Assembly: GCA_947568835.1 (NCBI GenBank)
Contig: OX387612.1
Location: forward strand, 6,448,001-6,512,000
Reading direction: 5' to 3'
Length of the DNA: 64,000 nucleotides
Origin: Protonemura montana
Lineage: Eukaryota; Arthropoda; Insecta; Plecoptera; Nemouridae
The notes beneath the pieces were generated by a model that was given only the letters and a program-made list of their open reading frames with translations, was not told the origin of the DNA and searched no databases. The translations under genes and the position numbers were made by a program. Positions 10,151-22,440 of the stretch are shown one piece after another (position 1 is the first letter of the stretch; each line of letters starts with the position of its first letter).

Positions 10151-12683
10151 AAACAAATACAAATTTGTAATAATTTGTACCTAAACTGGTACAAATGGTT
10201 TTCGGTTTAGAATTACAGTAACATCTCACCAATCATTCTCATTTGGCGGGTGGACCTCGTTTATTTAACGGGTCGTCAGTATTGCAGCACGTTTGGCCGT
10301 TACACATCAAAATGACAGATGTTTTGAAAAATGTTTTGATCATTTAGATAAATTATAGTTCGTGGATCACATAAAAACAATTGTGTGAACTGACCTCTCT
10401 TAAATATTAGGGGTGGTTCCTACGTTGCAACAGACTGATCTATATTCAATTTTATTGTGAGAAGATTGATTTGAGAATCGAAATTGTTATGTTATTAATT
10501 TAAATGAATATCCATTCATTTTATTTTTGTAAAAAAAAAAAAAACGAAATGGGATTCAAAAATTGTACACCCTAAAATTTCATTTAAAAAATGAAAATGT
10601 TCAATAACTGAATGTACATTTTTTTACTTGTGAAATAGCACACTCTACTCTCGATTTTTAATCTAAATTTTGAAAAACTGAGCAATTATTTTAAAGTCGA
10701 ATCTCAACGATCAGTTAAAATAAAAATAAACAGATTTTATTATCTTAAGTAGACAAAAGATAACATTTGCAGAAAACAGAGCCAGCCAGACCCCCCCCCC
10801 CCCCCCCAACCCCCTTAATATCATATTTTGATTCATGTTTATGATCAGCACACAGAGTTAGTAATTAGAACTTGTACGATGCTAAGTACAGTCATCATAC
10901 TGCTGAATTATTTTATTATTTGCAATGCATAATTTAAATGTTGTGTATTATAAACCATCATAGATTCTTATTATCGTTTCAATTGTGTGTATCTTGCATC
11001 TTGCAATCTTTTTGCACAATTGTTTTTTTTTATGACAATAAACAATAAACAAGCGACAACGGAAAGATGGTATTTAAATCGTATTCTTGTACTTACAATT
11101 TCTCTCGAACCAAGTCTTAATGTTTAAAATTGATATTTTTAACACATGAAGACAATGACATACCTGGAAAAGAAGAAAATTATAGAATTAGCATCAAATA
11201 TTGATTGTTTTGCTTATATTTACAACAATGTGTGTTACTAATTGTTAAGAAAATTACAGACAATTACAAAGGTACAAGGTACCTACAAAGGAAAATTACA
11301 AGGTATAGATGTTTTCAAAGAGGTTGGCTTTACTTAATCAAAATGGAATTTTTCGATGAATTCTCTGAGACACTGGAATCCAAGATATGTCGGAGCTATT
11401 TCTTCATTTCTCCACGTTCTTTAGCTTTTTAGGCTTGCTAGCTTTTCCAGAATCTAGTGGTCCATATGGACCATGTTTTTGCACACACAAAGGACTGGGT
11501 TTATGATACGATTTCCGCGAAAGCTGGATATTTGAAATTTACTTAATTGTTTTGGCATTTACTTCTATGCTTCTAATTTCTGAAATTAATTTGTTAAAAC
11601 AATTTTTTTCAAATAATTCCGAGTCAAACGATATAAAAGGCATATAAGTTCCCCAGTTAGACGTAATTAACATGGAATTTTTCTTGATTTTCATACGATT
11701 TTGTGATAATTGGGCTCAATTTCTTAGACAAAATTTACAGGTCCTTAGCTCGGACCTGAAAAAATCCAGGAGATTTGTCACTATGCATTCCCATTATTAT
11801 GGCTTCCACTTCACTGACCAAAGCTGGAGCCATGTGTACATGAATTGTTGAGCTATCTCATGTAGCCAAAAACACTGTAAAGTAACTATGTCACATTTAT
11901 GCTTTTCCTTTTCAATTTCTTTTCAGAAATTCAGAATTTCCTCGAAATGTTGAAAGTTCAGCAGTGCTACTGGTATTTACAAAACTGATGAAATATGAAC
12001 AGCAGAGATAAAATTATTTTTGGTTTTCTCTATTTTTGATACTGACTTAATTGCTGAAAGGTACTATGAATAAATGTACCCCAAACAACGCCCAATCGAT
12101 ACCAGCTATTATCTATTTATTTTTAGCCCATTGCTTTAAAACCTTTTAGAGTAGTTACACAATATCCAATTGAAAAATTCCTCGTACTGCCACCCATATG
12201 TAAAAATAACTCCAAAAAAGATTTAAATTTCCAACTTTAAGTTACTGTTTAGTCCACAAAAAAGCCATATAAATTGAGATTAATTTTAAAGAAACATATG
12301 TGCAAAAACACTGAAAGATACTGATTGTTTTCGATAGCTTCTAGATTGATTTCATTCTTTATATGTATATGCGTTTCTTTCTTTAGAAATGTTACCGTCG
12401 TTAAACTAGGCTTTTACACGCCGAGAAGCCTCTTACTAAATTGCAATTAAACTTTTTACCAGTTTTAGACTGCTAGTATATTAAACCGTAAGGGAGGTTT
12501 CTAAAAATTATTTTCCTCCACCTGCTCTGTGCATTCACCAAATGAGAACGAATTAAGCCTCACCTGCTTCCTCAATATCACCAGACTGCACTCGTTTTAA
12601 TTTGCAGCCAGCAGGGTAAATTATCGCATTATTAAATAAAACAATTTTTTTGGTGTTGTTAGGTTAGGTTTTACCAACATTTT
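10151..12683. other. Long AT-rich stretch
   Basis: Contains the 17-C tract (10791-10807) and a LINE/SINE-like 3' tail ending ACAATAAACAATAAACAA (about 11034-11052). No gene recognised. Confidence 0.5.
10791..10807. repeat. Poly-C tract (17)
   Basis: One of about nine long C/G homopolymers. The others are at 15704-15723, 16356-16368, 19161-19175, 28590-28607, 40154-40171, 43620-43636, 51746-51768 (23 G) and 60724-60743. Confidence 0.95.
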
Positions 12684-13058
12684 CAACTACAAGTTGGACC
12701 TCTAACTCACAGAAACACCTGAATTTCACTGCATGTGATTGGAAGTCGTCATGGCAATAGTTTCAACAAAATGTTCAACTATAAGTTAGATCTCTAGCTC
12801 ACAGAAACATCTGAATTTCACTGCATGTGATTGGAAGTCGCCATGGCAACAGTTTCAACAAAATGTTCAACTATAAGTTGGATCTGTAACTCACAGAAGC
12901 AGCTGAATTTCACTGCATGTGATTGAAAGTCGTCATGGCAACAGTTTTAACAAAATGTTCAACTATAAGTTGGATCTCTAGCTCACAGAAACATCTGAAT
13001 TTCACTGCATGTGATTGGAAGTCGCCATGGCAATAGTTTCAACAAACACTCCAACTAG
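12684..13058 (+). repeat. About 92-bp tandem repeat, 4 units
   Basis: Four head-to-tail units contain TTCAACTATAAGTTGGATCT, CTCACAGAAACATCTGAATT and GATTGGAAGTCGCCATGGCA. GGTTTTACCAA on the left (12667-12677) and TTGGTAAAACC on the right (13070-13080) form an 11-bp inverted pair around the block, possibly terminal repeats of a small DNA element. Confidence 0.85.
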
Positions 13059-13114
13059 GAGGCGAGATTTTGGTAAAACCGGGCCTCCGTTGTGTTCGTG
13101 TATAATTTAAGTAA

Positions 13115-13133
13115 CAAAATGGCCGCCATTTTG
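13115..13133. promoter_or_regulatory. Palindrome with paired YY1-like cores
   Basis: CAAAATGGCCGCCATTTTG is a perfect 19-bp palindrome. Each half holds AAATGGC/GCCATTT, the YY1/Pho core. Functional status is unknown. Confidence 0.3.
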
Positions 13134-13792
13134 TGTAAGTTTGTGTCGAATCAGATCAATTTCGAGCAGAATCTAGACGGTGGTGTAAGGTGGAACAAGA
13201 ACAAATGAAAAATGTTAAAAAAAACAGTAATTATTTAAGTCATATTTATGTATCCTAAAAATAAGGATTACATTAGGCTACCTTTTTTGCAGCTTGTGTT
13301 TTATCATACTTGATTAAGCTTTTTTGCTACGACTTTGGACCTAACGGATCGTTAGTTAACTGGATGTTTACTATCGATCACCGGGTTTTGATAACCATTG
13401 AATCTACAGCAGACTTCTATCATATTTCACAAAGAATTAATGCCAAATCCAAACAAATCCGGATGGACATAACCTTTAAAAAAAACAAGCAGACATTGGT
13501 TTAAAAAATCTAAAAATACCAACTCACATCTACAGCAACACGCCATATGTGATTGAAATAGAACACTCAGCGATAAAGTTTACGAATTTATAAATAGTAG
13601 AAGAGGGTAGGAGCGGATACGAACCAAAGACCACCAAAAAACTTTTCGTACAATAAACCATTTCCCACCCTACAGTAGAATATTTTAGTACCCTCTCGAA
13701 GCCTCCTTCTCCTTACCGATCCAACCTGCTTGCAGAACCTAAAGCCTAAATCTATACTAACGTGGATAGAGGCATGGAAAGCTATACTCAAG
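13134..13792. other. Unassigned
   Basis: Two short ORFs (13310-13504, 13588-13848) without family resemblance; the second runs into SINE-B copy 3. Confidence 0.4.
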
Positions 13793-13808
13793 TAGGGCGG
13801 CCATTTTA

Positions 13809-14058
13809 TTATTAGGGACACTACTACCCTCTCAGAAATTGATGCCAAAACGGGGACTCGAACCCCGATCTCTATCTAGCGCGGGTGTTGCTCTAACCCA
13901 TTTAACTACTTGGACACGTAATTTTGAGAGGATTTTTGTGCATTATATGCATTTGATTTTGATGAATTTGGGCATCAATTTTAGAGAGGGTAGTTGAGTT
14001 CCTAATAATAAAGTATCTCGCGAATTGCAAGCGTTTGAAATTGAAATCACAATTCTCT
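13809..14058 (-). mobile_element. SINE-B copy 3, diverged
   Basis: The imperfect duplication TAGGGCGG(C/T)C(A/G)TT lies at 13793 and at 14059. The tRNA-like part (13845-13925, minus) keeps box B GGTTCGAGTCC. The inverted arms are diverged (CTCTCAGAAATTGATG and CATCAATTTTAGAGAG). The unit is otherwise collinear with copy 2. Confidence 0.7.
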
Positions 14059-14072
14059 TAGGGCGGTCGTTA

Positions 14073-15399
14073 TTTTTTTTCCTAATCTTTCCACCGAAAT
14101 AGTTAATGAATAAAACGATTCCACCTGTAATAGTTGACACATTCGACTGTTTCACGATAGAACTTGGCACTTTAAGAAGTTTTTTTCAAATGAGAAGGTA
14201 ACCACCCGTTAAAAATTAACCAAGATTTGACTCAAAACCGGTCATCCACGCAAGAAGCGAGACATCGTTGCCAGCCCCATGCACCGTTTACAACAAAACT
14301 TTCCGTCGGCTCACGCCAGCCTGTATCCTGGCCCCCAACATTTCGGAGTTACCCTTGGAGTGACCTACCCCAAGTTGGCCCGGGTTAGGGAGAGGGGCAG
14401 GGGGCTTGGTGCAGAGAAGAGGGAAGGGTGTAGGGGGGTGGGGAGGGGGGGGGGTCTCTCTGGCAAAAACGGATGACGCTAAGCATAATCAATACTTTCG
14501 GTAAAAGTTACTAACCGTTCTGAAAAGATGTACGTTGAAAAAAAAAGTCAGTGGATTGGTCGTGTTGTTGTGTGGGGTGGCAGGAGGAGTTAACAATGGT
14601 TGGTTTCGTTTTTAATCATCCGTTATTGGTGGATGGGAGGATGAATTCGAGAATTTTCTGCGATTTTTTTTTTTTTCTTCTTATTGGTCACAAAAATAAT
14701 TTATGTGGCTTTGTGATTTTTTTGCGCTCAACTTTCTGAAGATTGAAGGAATTTATTTTATTTTTATTTATTATTTTTATTTATTTTATTTTTGTTGGAA
14801 TTTTGAGCAACTAAACGAAAAGTACGCTCTTATAGATTTATTATTTCTGTAGGCTGAAAGATAGTACTGGTTCAGAGCATAGCATTGATCATATTATAAG
14901 AAATATTCGTAAAAATTAAAAATCGAACAAATTTAGTCACAATTTTGCAGCATTTCCCCTCTATAGATTATATGTTTTTAGATTAAATAGTCATTTTAAT
15001 AAAGAGTCATCGAAAGACTTCAAAGCCTAAATAATTTAATTCTACTTTATCCTCCACCTCCATTTACTGTACATTGGAAAACTGGCCCATAAAGTCCAAA
15101 AATATTCGCCAAATCGTCAGTTTTTAGTGCACTAAATATGCTTTCCAATTAATCGATAAGACCACAAATTAAATTTACCAATCGTTATTAAAATAACATA
15201 AAAAAGTCTACTTTTTGTCACGTGTACCGTGAATAAGTTCGTTGCCCTGCAAGTAACCAAGATAAAATTACACAAGGTAACTTAACCATGCGACGGTCCT
15301 AGGGTTTCTAGTTCGATATCTCTGGCAAGACAACCCCTTTGATCTACGCTCTATCCACACAACTACCAGACAATGCGTCGTTAAACTAAACAAATGGAA
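14073..15399. other. Unassigned; G-rich block then AT-rich
   Basis: 14380-14454 is strongly G-rich on the plus strand, ending in 10 G. 14750-14805 is T/A-rich low complexity. No gene recognised. Confidence 0.5.
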
Positions 15400-15732
15400 C
15401 TCTGTGAGAGAAGATACCAGCACAAGGACTGCTTTCCAGCATTGCTTCAGTCTAGCCCGTGAGAGAAGATACCAGCACAAGGACTGTCCCCAGCATTGCT
15501 ACAGTCTAGCCCGTGAGAGAAGATACCAGCACAAGGACTGTCCCCAGCATTGCAGCAGTCTAGCCCGTGAGAGAAGATACCAGCACAAGGACTGCCCCCA
15601 GCATTGCTACAGTCTAGCCCGTGAGAGAAGATACCAGCACAAGGACTGCCCCCAGCATTGCTACAGTCCAGCCCGTGAGAGAAGATACCAGCACAAGGAC
15701 TGTCCCCCCCCCCCCCCCCCCCCGCATTTCTA
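15400..15732 (+). repeat. M54 array, about 6 units, ending in a 20-C tract
   Basis: Six units, the last of which carries a homopolymer of 20 C (15704-15723) exactly where other units have CCCC. The tract therefore arose by expansion inside the repeat. The flank resumes with GCATTTCTAACAACTCATGA as at 19.6 kb. Confidence 0.9.
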
Positions 15733-16620
15733 ACAACTCATGAATGACATTTCAAAAATGTTTACCGCTGTTTATTATTTTTTAAATTGTAGTTACTTCA
15801 TATTTCTAGCTTATTTGCGATTTCATTCTCGGCGTTCTCGACAAATCGGGTTGATTTTTAATTCCTAGCAATTTAAGGAATACTTTCAAATGTGAGTTAA
15901 AATACAAAATCGCCAGAGTGTGTGCCACGTTCCAGCGTTTTTTTTCTAAAATAAAAAGGTATTTAAAAAAATAAAATACAGCTGTACGCTGTGAACCCGC
16001 GGCTACCCATGGGACTACACCACAATCATAACGTCATATTGGTGCTCAGTAGTTATCGGTAGGATAACACAGTTATTTTTACTTCACATTATGATAAGCG
16101 TAGATAGAAAATACATAAATTAAAACGAGCCAAATATTCGATTAATATAAAATATTAGCTGTGTTAGTCAGCGAAAAGTTGTTGACATGGAAAATTAAGC
16201 GAACGAATTCGCTCTTCGGGCGACCTTCAATTGGTCATTGCTCTCAATCAGTGAAATATCGCTCTAAATTCAAATGAGCCAACAGGCGATTGGGAAGATC
16301 GCAAAGCATGACCCCATTTTGTAGCTGAATTTATATTCAGGGTAAGAAGAAGGACGGGGGGGGGGGGGCTCATTTAAAAGGTCATTTATTTTGCAAATCC
16401 AGTATTATTGCATTTTTGACTGGCCTGCAAGGGTGCAGGTTTTGAAACATGTTTGATTACGTCATGCTCTCCGCCGGGCTTGCACCAGCTCCGAGCGAGA
16501 GCGCTCCCACCCGAACACGTGATCACTAGCTGTCAGTGCATTTTTTTTTTCAATTGAACCTTCGAAATTCTCGGAGCAAGAAAAGTGTACCGGGAGTGGC
16601 CTGAGAGCGAGCAACTCTGC
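15733..16620. other. Unassigned
   Basis: AT-rich with a 13-G tract (16356-16368) and a GC-richer 130 bp just before the 43-bp array. Confidence 0.5.
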
Positions 16621-17096
16621 CAGTCGAACACGTGAAAGTTGCACTGGGACAGAGTCACATGCCCAGTCGAACACGTGAAAGTTGCACTGGGACAGAGTCA
16701 CATCCCCAGTCGAACACGTGAAAGTTGCACTGGGACAGAGTCACATGCCCAGTCGAACACGGGAAAGTTGCACTGGGACAGAGTCACATGCCCAGTCGAA
16801 CACGTGAAAGTTGCACTGGGGCAGTCACATGCCCAGTCGAACACGTGAAAGTTGCACTGGGACAGAGTCACATGCCCAGTCGAACACGTGAAAGTTGCAC
16901 TGGGGCAGAGAAACATGCCCAGTCGAACACGGGAAAGTTGCACTGGGACAGAGTCACATGCCCAGTCGAACACGTGAAAGTTGCACTGGGGCAGTCACAT
17001 GCCCAGTCGAACACGTGAAAGTTGCATTGGGACAGAGTCACATTCCCAGTCGAACACGTGAAAGTTGCACTGGGGCAGTCACATGCCCAATCGAAT
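16621..17096 (+). repeat. 43-bp minisatellite, about 11 units, mostly with CACGTG
   Basis: The unit begins CAGTCGAACACGTGAAAG, then TTGCACTGGGACAGAGTCAC and ATGCC. Some units lack 5 bp (TGGGGCAGTCACATGCC). Most carry the E-box palindrome CACGTG; at least two have CACGGG instead. A unit not divisible by three gives overlapping ORFs in several frames that are not genes. Confidence 0.95.
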
Positions 17097-17570
17097 CTAC
17101 CTCCTCAAATAGGCCAAACAATATTAAAATATTGATTTTATTGATTAATTAAAAAACTTCTCGTTTCAGCTTTCAACAACTTCTCAGTCTTCACTTCTTT
17201 TCAAAAAATCACTTGGTAAGTTTATATTAATTATCCTAAAAGCAATACAAAGCTTTTGAAAAATTCTAGGTTCAAAAAATTCGCAATGAGCGAATTCGGT
17301 CGAAAATTCGACTAGTCACAATCTACGGGTTTAGGATCCCCTGATTACGAGCCATTCAACCAAGCTGGGATACGAAACGCATTGACTCTTCTCAACTAGA
17401 CGGTCGATTGGCTATTGTCATTGTAGATAATAGACCAATCACTGTTTTCAAGCATTGTTGTAGTGCGACTTAAGTGGTCCATCAAATGGGCTCATCCAAA
17501 ATCGCGATGCAAGAGCCAATTTTTAGACTTGGATACGTTCGGGAAACGTTCAAACGTCAAGTGTTTAGAA

Positions 17571-17900
17571 GAGGACCACGCGTTAATGTTAAACTTTCTG
17601 TTGAGCAAATGAGCCGGCAACACGGGATAATTGAAGGTGCCACACGATGGCGCTTGCTGCAGGAATTTTTAACACTTATCTAAGTGGTTACAAATTAAAA
17701 TATCGATACATGTTTATCAACCGTTAAGGTTAGCATTTATAATGGCTAGTTTAACGTAATTCAATTTCTAGACACACGAAACGACAGTGGCTCCATCTAG
17801 GAGCATCTTCCGTTTTTGTCGCGGTAAAAAAAAGTAATTTGGCGGCCATTTTTCTTCAAAAAAGTTAAAAATCAACGTTATGGTAGTGCGATATTTTAGT
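17571..17900 (+). repeat. N-repeat copy
   Basis: It carries CGTTAATGTTAAACTTTCTG, GAGCCGGCAACACGGG, GGTGCCACACGATGGCGC, CAGTGGCTCCATCTAGGAGC and TTTGGCGGCCATTTTT, in the family order. Confidence 0.7.
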
Positions 17901-19200
17901 ATGTTGTGTCTTGTCCATGATAGATTATCGAATTTTAAAAGCGACTAGGATTTTCTTCATCAGAAAATTGGATTTTAAAAGTGGAAAAAATACAATGGGT
18001 TGATTTCTTAGTTTCTTTCAGAAAAGTATCAACTTATGCTATACTAAAACTTTCTTGTTTCTAGCAAGCCTTTTTTTTTTATAACGACTGTTTCAAACAT
18101 TTACAAAAATTGTTACTGTCACGATTAAAAAAAAAATCAAATGATGGTGAGAATAATTGTTCAGCCCTGTAGAATATTAAAACGTCTTTCTCTATGGAAC
18201 GAAATCGAATTCAATTGCGCAATTGAATGCACCTCTCCATACGCGTACGGAACAAAAGACTGACTTTCATCATTCGTAGCGCCGATTAATTTATTGAATG
18301 CTGACGTAATGCCGATTGTCTGTCTAAAGCATTTTTGGTTCATATTTTTGAACAGGGATGTCAAAACCGATAATTGAAAATATTTCGAAAGAACATTGCA
18401 ACGAAATTGTATCGTCTATCAAACCCTTATCAACTAATCATTTTTTTTAAGCGATTCAATTTAAACTTTTGCTCGATATCTAAAAATCCACAAAAACCAC
18501 TTCAGGAATCATAAGATTTCAATTTAGAAAACGGTCCAGGAAATCGACAGCTACGTAGGTACAGTTTGAAAAAACAAGTAAAAAATTTGCATTTTCCTGC
18601 AATTCAGGTTAAAAGAGAATTGAGCTTGAGTAGAAAAAGCGGGCGACCAAATCCAGTTCATTTCCGTGGGTCAACGTGTAATGGCAGACCGGACAGATTT
18701 ACAACTTCTTTGTGTCCACGACTCGCTGCAGCGACGTCGACTCAAACTCAAAAGAGAGTGGAGAGTTGGCTTCAAACGGCTCACAGACTTGAGGAGAATT
18801 TACAATTATATTGCCTATAAATTTGTTCCGATTGATTTTTATTGACTGGCCAAACAAGATTTGATTTCGATTCCAAGAGCCGAGTTTGGCGAAGACTGCT
18901 TAGGTTTTAGGTCTGGTTTGGTGGGTGAGCGAACTGGTGGGTTTTTGTTTCAAGTGTTTGGTACTGTCTAGTCATTTGGTACAAAATAAAAATAGAGGTA
19001 CTGGAAACATTAACTAACATTTGACAAAACAACGAAAAAAGTTGCTACACCCCTGGCAATTGATTTGCAGATTTGATACAAGCCAGCGAAAATGTGTGTT
19101 CTCTGAATACATATTTTACGCTTCATCCACGATTTTTCAACTAATTCAGCTAGTCTGTAAGGGGGGGGGGGGGGGTCAGAACAAAGCTTATCATTACACT
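17901..19200. other. Unassigned
   Basis: AT-rich; ORFs at 18161-18364 and 18566-18820 are not recognised. Ends with the 15-G tract before an M54 array. Confidence 0.5.
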
Positions 19201-19638
19201 GCTTAGCCCGTGAGAGAAGATACCAGCACAAGTACTGCACTCCCTTGCTACAGTCTAGCCCGTGAGAGAAGATACCAGCACAAGGACTGCCCCCTGCATT
19301 GCTACAGTCTAACCCGTGAGAGAAGATACCAGCACAAGAACTGTTCTCTACATTGCTACAGTCTAGCCTGTGAGAGAAGATACCAGCACAAGGACTGTCC
19401 CCTGCATTGCTACTGTCTAGCCCGTGAGAAAAGATACCAGCACAAGGACTGCCCCCTGCATTGCCACAGTCTAGCCCGTGAGAGAAGATACCAGCACAAG
19501 GACTGTCCCCTGCATTGCTACAGTCTAGCCCGTGAGAGAAGATACCAGCACAAGGACTGTCCCCTGCATTGCTACAGTCTAGCCCGTGAGAGAAGATACC
19601 AGCTCCTGAGCTCAAGGACTGCCCCCCAGCATTTCTAC
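19201..19638 (+). repeat. M54 array, about 8 units
   Basis: The array has 54-bp units, preceded 25 bp upstream by a 15-G tract (19161-19175). The final unit has an 8-bp insertion (CTCCTGAG) after ACCAG. The 201- and 151-codon ORFs on both strands are artefacts of the period. Confidence 0.93.
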
Positions 19639-19940
19639 CAACTCATGAATGAAAAATACATATGATTTCAGAGGCGGTATTTCAAAATACTTATGTCTAA
19701 AAAAGAATTTCCAATATTGTTCTCATTGGTAGAAAATTGGCTTTAATAGGTCTAGAAATTAAATATCTTGGCACGAAAAAAGTCTTGAAGTGAAAGGAAA
19801 TGGCGGGCATCAGCGGAGAAGATTTGAAGTGACTTTTATTTTTCTTTCAATTACAGTTGGCGTCTTTGTCACTCCATAACGACAGGAGGCGCCTCTGTCG
19901 AAAAATATCTTCTGTAGCTGAACGGAGGTTACAGCTATTT
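19639..19940 (+). repeat. M54 element right flank
   Basis: The flank is collinear with 7761-8055: CAACTCATGAATGA, ATTTCAAAATACTTATGTCT, ATATCTTGGCACGA, CAGTTGGCGTC, GACAGGAGGCGCCTCTG and GCTGAACGGAGG. Similarity stops at about 19940. Confidence 0.7.
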
Positions 19941-21625
19941 TACAGAACTAATGTCCTGGATAAACTCCAGCTATACAATAAGTGCAAAAAGGACTTCAAA
20001 TGTGATAAGAGTGATACTACACATAGTAATTGATCTCAAACAGAGGGGAAAAATGAACTAATTTGTTATGCTTTGTTTTCTAAGAAATTGGTGCTCAGGG
20101 CGATAGAAAGAGAGCAGCAGCGTCACGTAATGTAGGTTACATTGCTTGTCCATTTTGCCCGAGGCTTCTTGGTAAAAAAACAAGTCATTATCAGTCTGCT
20201 TTTTGCCCTGAAGACACTGTCTAGTTTACAAAGTTAGGTAATGCATCTTGAAAATAAGAAGGTCAGTCAAATGTTAACAAAGTAACGTAGATTCTATACC
20301 TACAAATCGTCATTTTGGGTGTACTCCTTAACCCATTTAAAATGTTAAGTAATATTATCATAATTCATACTTTAAGGTAAAAGTTGTGCGTGAAATCTTA
20401 AGTATGCATATTTTTTAAATTTCATTTTCTTTCACATGTCCAATCAGAATGGTTCTGTGCGTCAGAAAATTTAAAATTTAAAAATTAAATACACAAAACT
20501 CATGTGCATCAATTTCTAGCAATGGGTATTTTTGATTACTAATTTTTAGATGTAAATATTTACCTATGAAACATGTAAGCAGTCAGATTCAGTGGTTAAT
20601 TTCAGGGTGAACGGCGTCCACCCACCCAATTATTTTCGAAATGGCTTTTATTTTAATTTTGCCTTGTCAATGCGCTGTTCTAATTAACTCAGAGTGCATT
20701 TTGTACAAACTTGCGATTTAAAAGTTGGACAGAATTCCTTCCGATGATCCGATCCCGTTGTTTCGGGCTAATGTTTTGGTCAAAAGATGTTAGCAGGATT
20801 GCCTTGGAATTCCTACCCCCAACTTCTCGTGCGAGCAGAGGTAAGCAACGTTAGTTGATAAATCTTTTCAACAATTCATTTCCAGGAAGAAACAATGGCA
20901 CTAGCACGGAAATATAGGTTGACCAAGGTAACCCACGCGCACTATCTTTCCGTGAATTACCATTTCCCCTTCCTTTCCCCTCCAGGAATGTGCCTTGTTG
21001 TTTTAAAAACCCCGTCAGTCACTTGTACTGTTCGCCTCTCATTTCCACAACTAAGCTTAATTTACCATGCTATAACAAGCCTCTCCATCTCGAGATGAAA
21101 CCAAGTATGACCCATTCAACTAGATTATTGGGAACATATGTAGAAATTTGATACATTAAGAGGGTTTTAAGCAATGTTTAGCATTTTGGTTCGGTCACGA
21201 AATCTACTCAAGGAACAAAAGACTTAGAATTCGAAGAGGAACGAAAGCAAAGAGAGAGAGAGAGAGAGAGAGAGTGGAAAGAGAACGAACGAGATGTAAA
21301 TGAAGTAGAGAGTCCAAGGAGAACAAGTTTCCGTCTTGTTCGTAGTTGTCGGGAGATTCGGTTGTCTAAAATTAGAACCGAACCGTCGTGGCGTTCAAAA
21401 CATTAAACCGGTTACGAATTTTACTCTGTCGTGCTCGCATAATTTTCGAGCAGTGTACCATGGCATGATTACGACGGTAATTAGTCTAATTAAGGAGGTT
21501 ATTAATGGTGTTATTATTGACGGATGGTTTTTATTCTTCCATGGTTGACTGATTGATTGGTTGATTCGAGGTGGAAGGAAATATGGCAGAAATCGGGGAA
21601 ACACTGTTTTTTAAGAGATTACGGA
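19941..21625. other. Unassigned, with a possible conserved non-coding patch
   Basis: Contains the AG microsatellite. 21350-21560 is non-repetitive within the window, has balanced composition and TAAT-type homeodomain-like cores (GTAATTAGTCTAATTAAGG), and no convincing ORF. Confidence 0.4.
21251..21274 (+). repeat. (AG)12 microsatellite
   Basis: A perfect dinucleotide run flanked by purine-rich sequence (to about 21340). Confidence 0.95.
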
Positions 21626-21940
21626 AGATCAGCAACTCTGCTCTGGGTCATTTATTGGATGGGTGACCATCATGCACATGACCCACATTGTCCCACATTT
21701 TGTACAGCAACTTCACTCGCCTTGCTTATCAACCTCTCGACAGCATGGATTTGTGGAGGAATCCTGTTGTTCGCGTTGTATGTGGATGGTAACCTAGGTA
21801 ATCTTCGACAGGAGTCAGCTAATTGACGTCACCGAGTTTTCACTTCTCCTTTCTAGGCTATGCTAGGTTCATCATCGTACTCATCATCAACCATTTATTC
21901 ACCGACGACATAAGACCAGTGCCACAGTGCCCACTGGGAA
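21626..21940 (+). mobile_element. 5S-derived SINE copy, head partly eroded
   Basis: A degraded head (AAGATCAGCAACTCTGCTCTGG, then ATTGGATGGGTGACC) leads into CTCGCCTTGCTTATCAACCT, GACAGCATGGATTTGTGG and the TCATCATC-rich end with CCAGTGCCACAGTGCCC. The poly-TCATC part is the family's usual tail region. Confidence 0.65.
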
Positions 21941-22003
21941 TATTAAAGAAGTAGGAGATAAAGGAGAATCGGTTCCTGCGGTTCCCTAACAAATTTAACT
22001 ATG

Positions 22004-22156
22004 GAAAGGAAGCTAGACTACCGAACCGGGATACGAACGCGGGACCTCCTAATTGCCGGTTCGGTTGCACATTTTTCCAGTCTAGCTTCCTTTCCATCAT
22101 CCGCTTGCTGGTTTAAGCTCCCTAACGGAAATGCCAGAAAAACCAAAAAAACACTG
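22004..22156 (+). mobile_element. SINE-A copy 1 (second tRNA-like palindromic SINE)
   Basis: A perfect 14-bp target-site duplication, CAAATTTAACTATG, lies at 21990-22003 and 22157-22170. The element begins with GAAAGGAAGCTAGACT, has a tRNA T-arm-like core on the minus strand, then the inverse AGTCTAGCTTCCTTTC, and ends in an A-rich tail (AGAAAAACCAAAAAAACACT). The two arms are a 16-bp perfect inverted repeat. Confidence 0.75.
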
Positions 22157-22440
22157 CAAATTTAACTATGTTTTTTTGTTTGTTTTATGTAATGCATAAT
22201 CCGACCACTGCTCTTACTAATCTAAAATCGACAATAACGATTAGCTCACAATACTTGAGAATAGCAAGTTGGCCAAAAAATGAGACACATTTTAACGTTC
22301 CAACTCATATCGCGTGCTAGGATCGACGTGATGACGATTCGCTCGGCGAGAATGCTCTAGTGTGCGTGTTGTTCCTAACGATGGGCGTATGGGAAAAACG
22401 TTCGAGCTTCGAGCGTAAACCTAGTCTAATATTTACATTT

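Noticed and set aside
16621..17152. Overlapping ORFs with VEHVKVALGQSH repeats
   Set aside because: Three-frame translation of a 43-bp minisatellite with no other support.
19010..19665. Antisense and sense ORFs of 201 and 151 codons with 18-residue repeats
   Set aside because: Artefact of the 54-bp M54 period; equivalent ORFs occur in every M54 array on both strands.
20839..20885. Tiny plus-strand intron (GTAAGC...TTCCAG) implying a small gene
   Set aside because: The flanking frames are short and unrecognised; chance splice-like motifs are common in AT-rich DNA.
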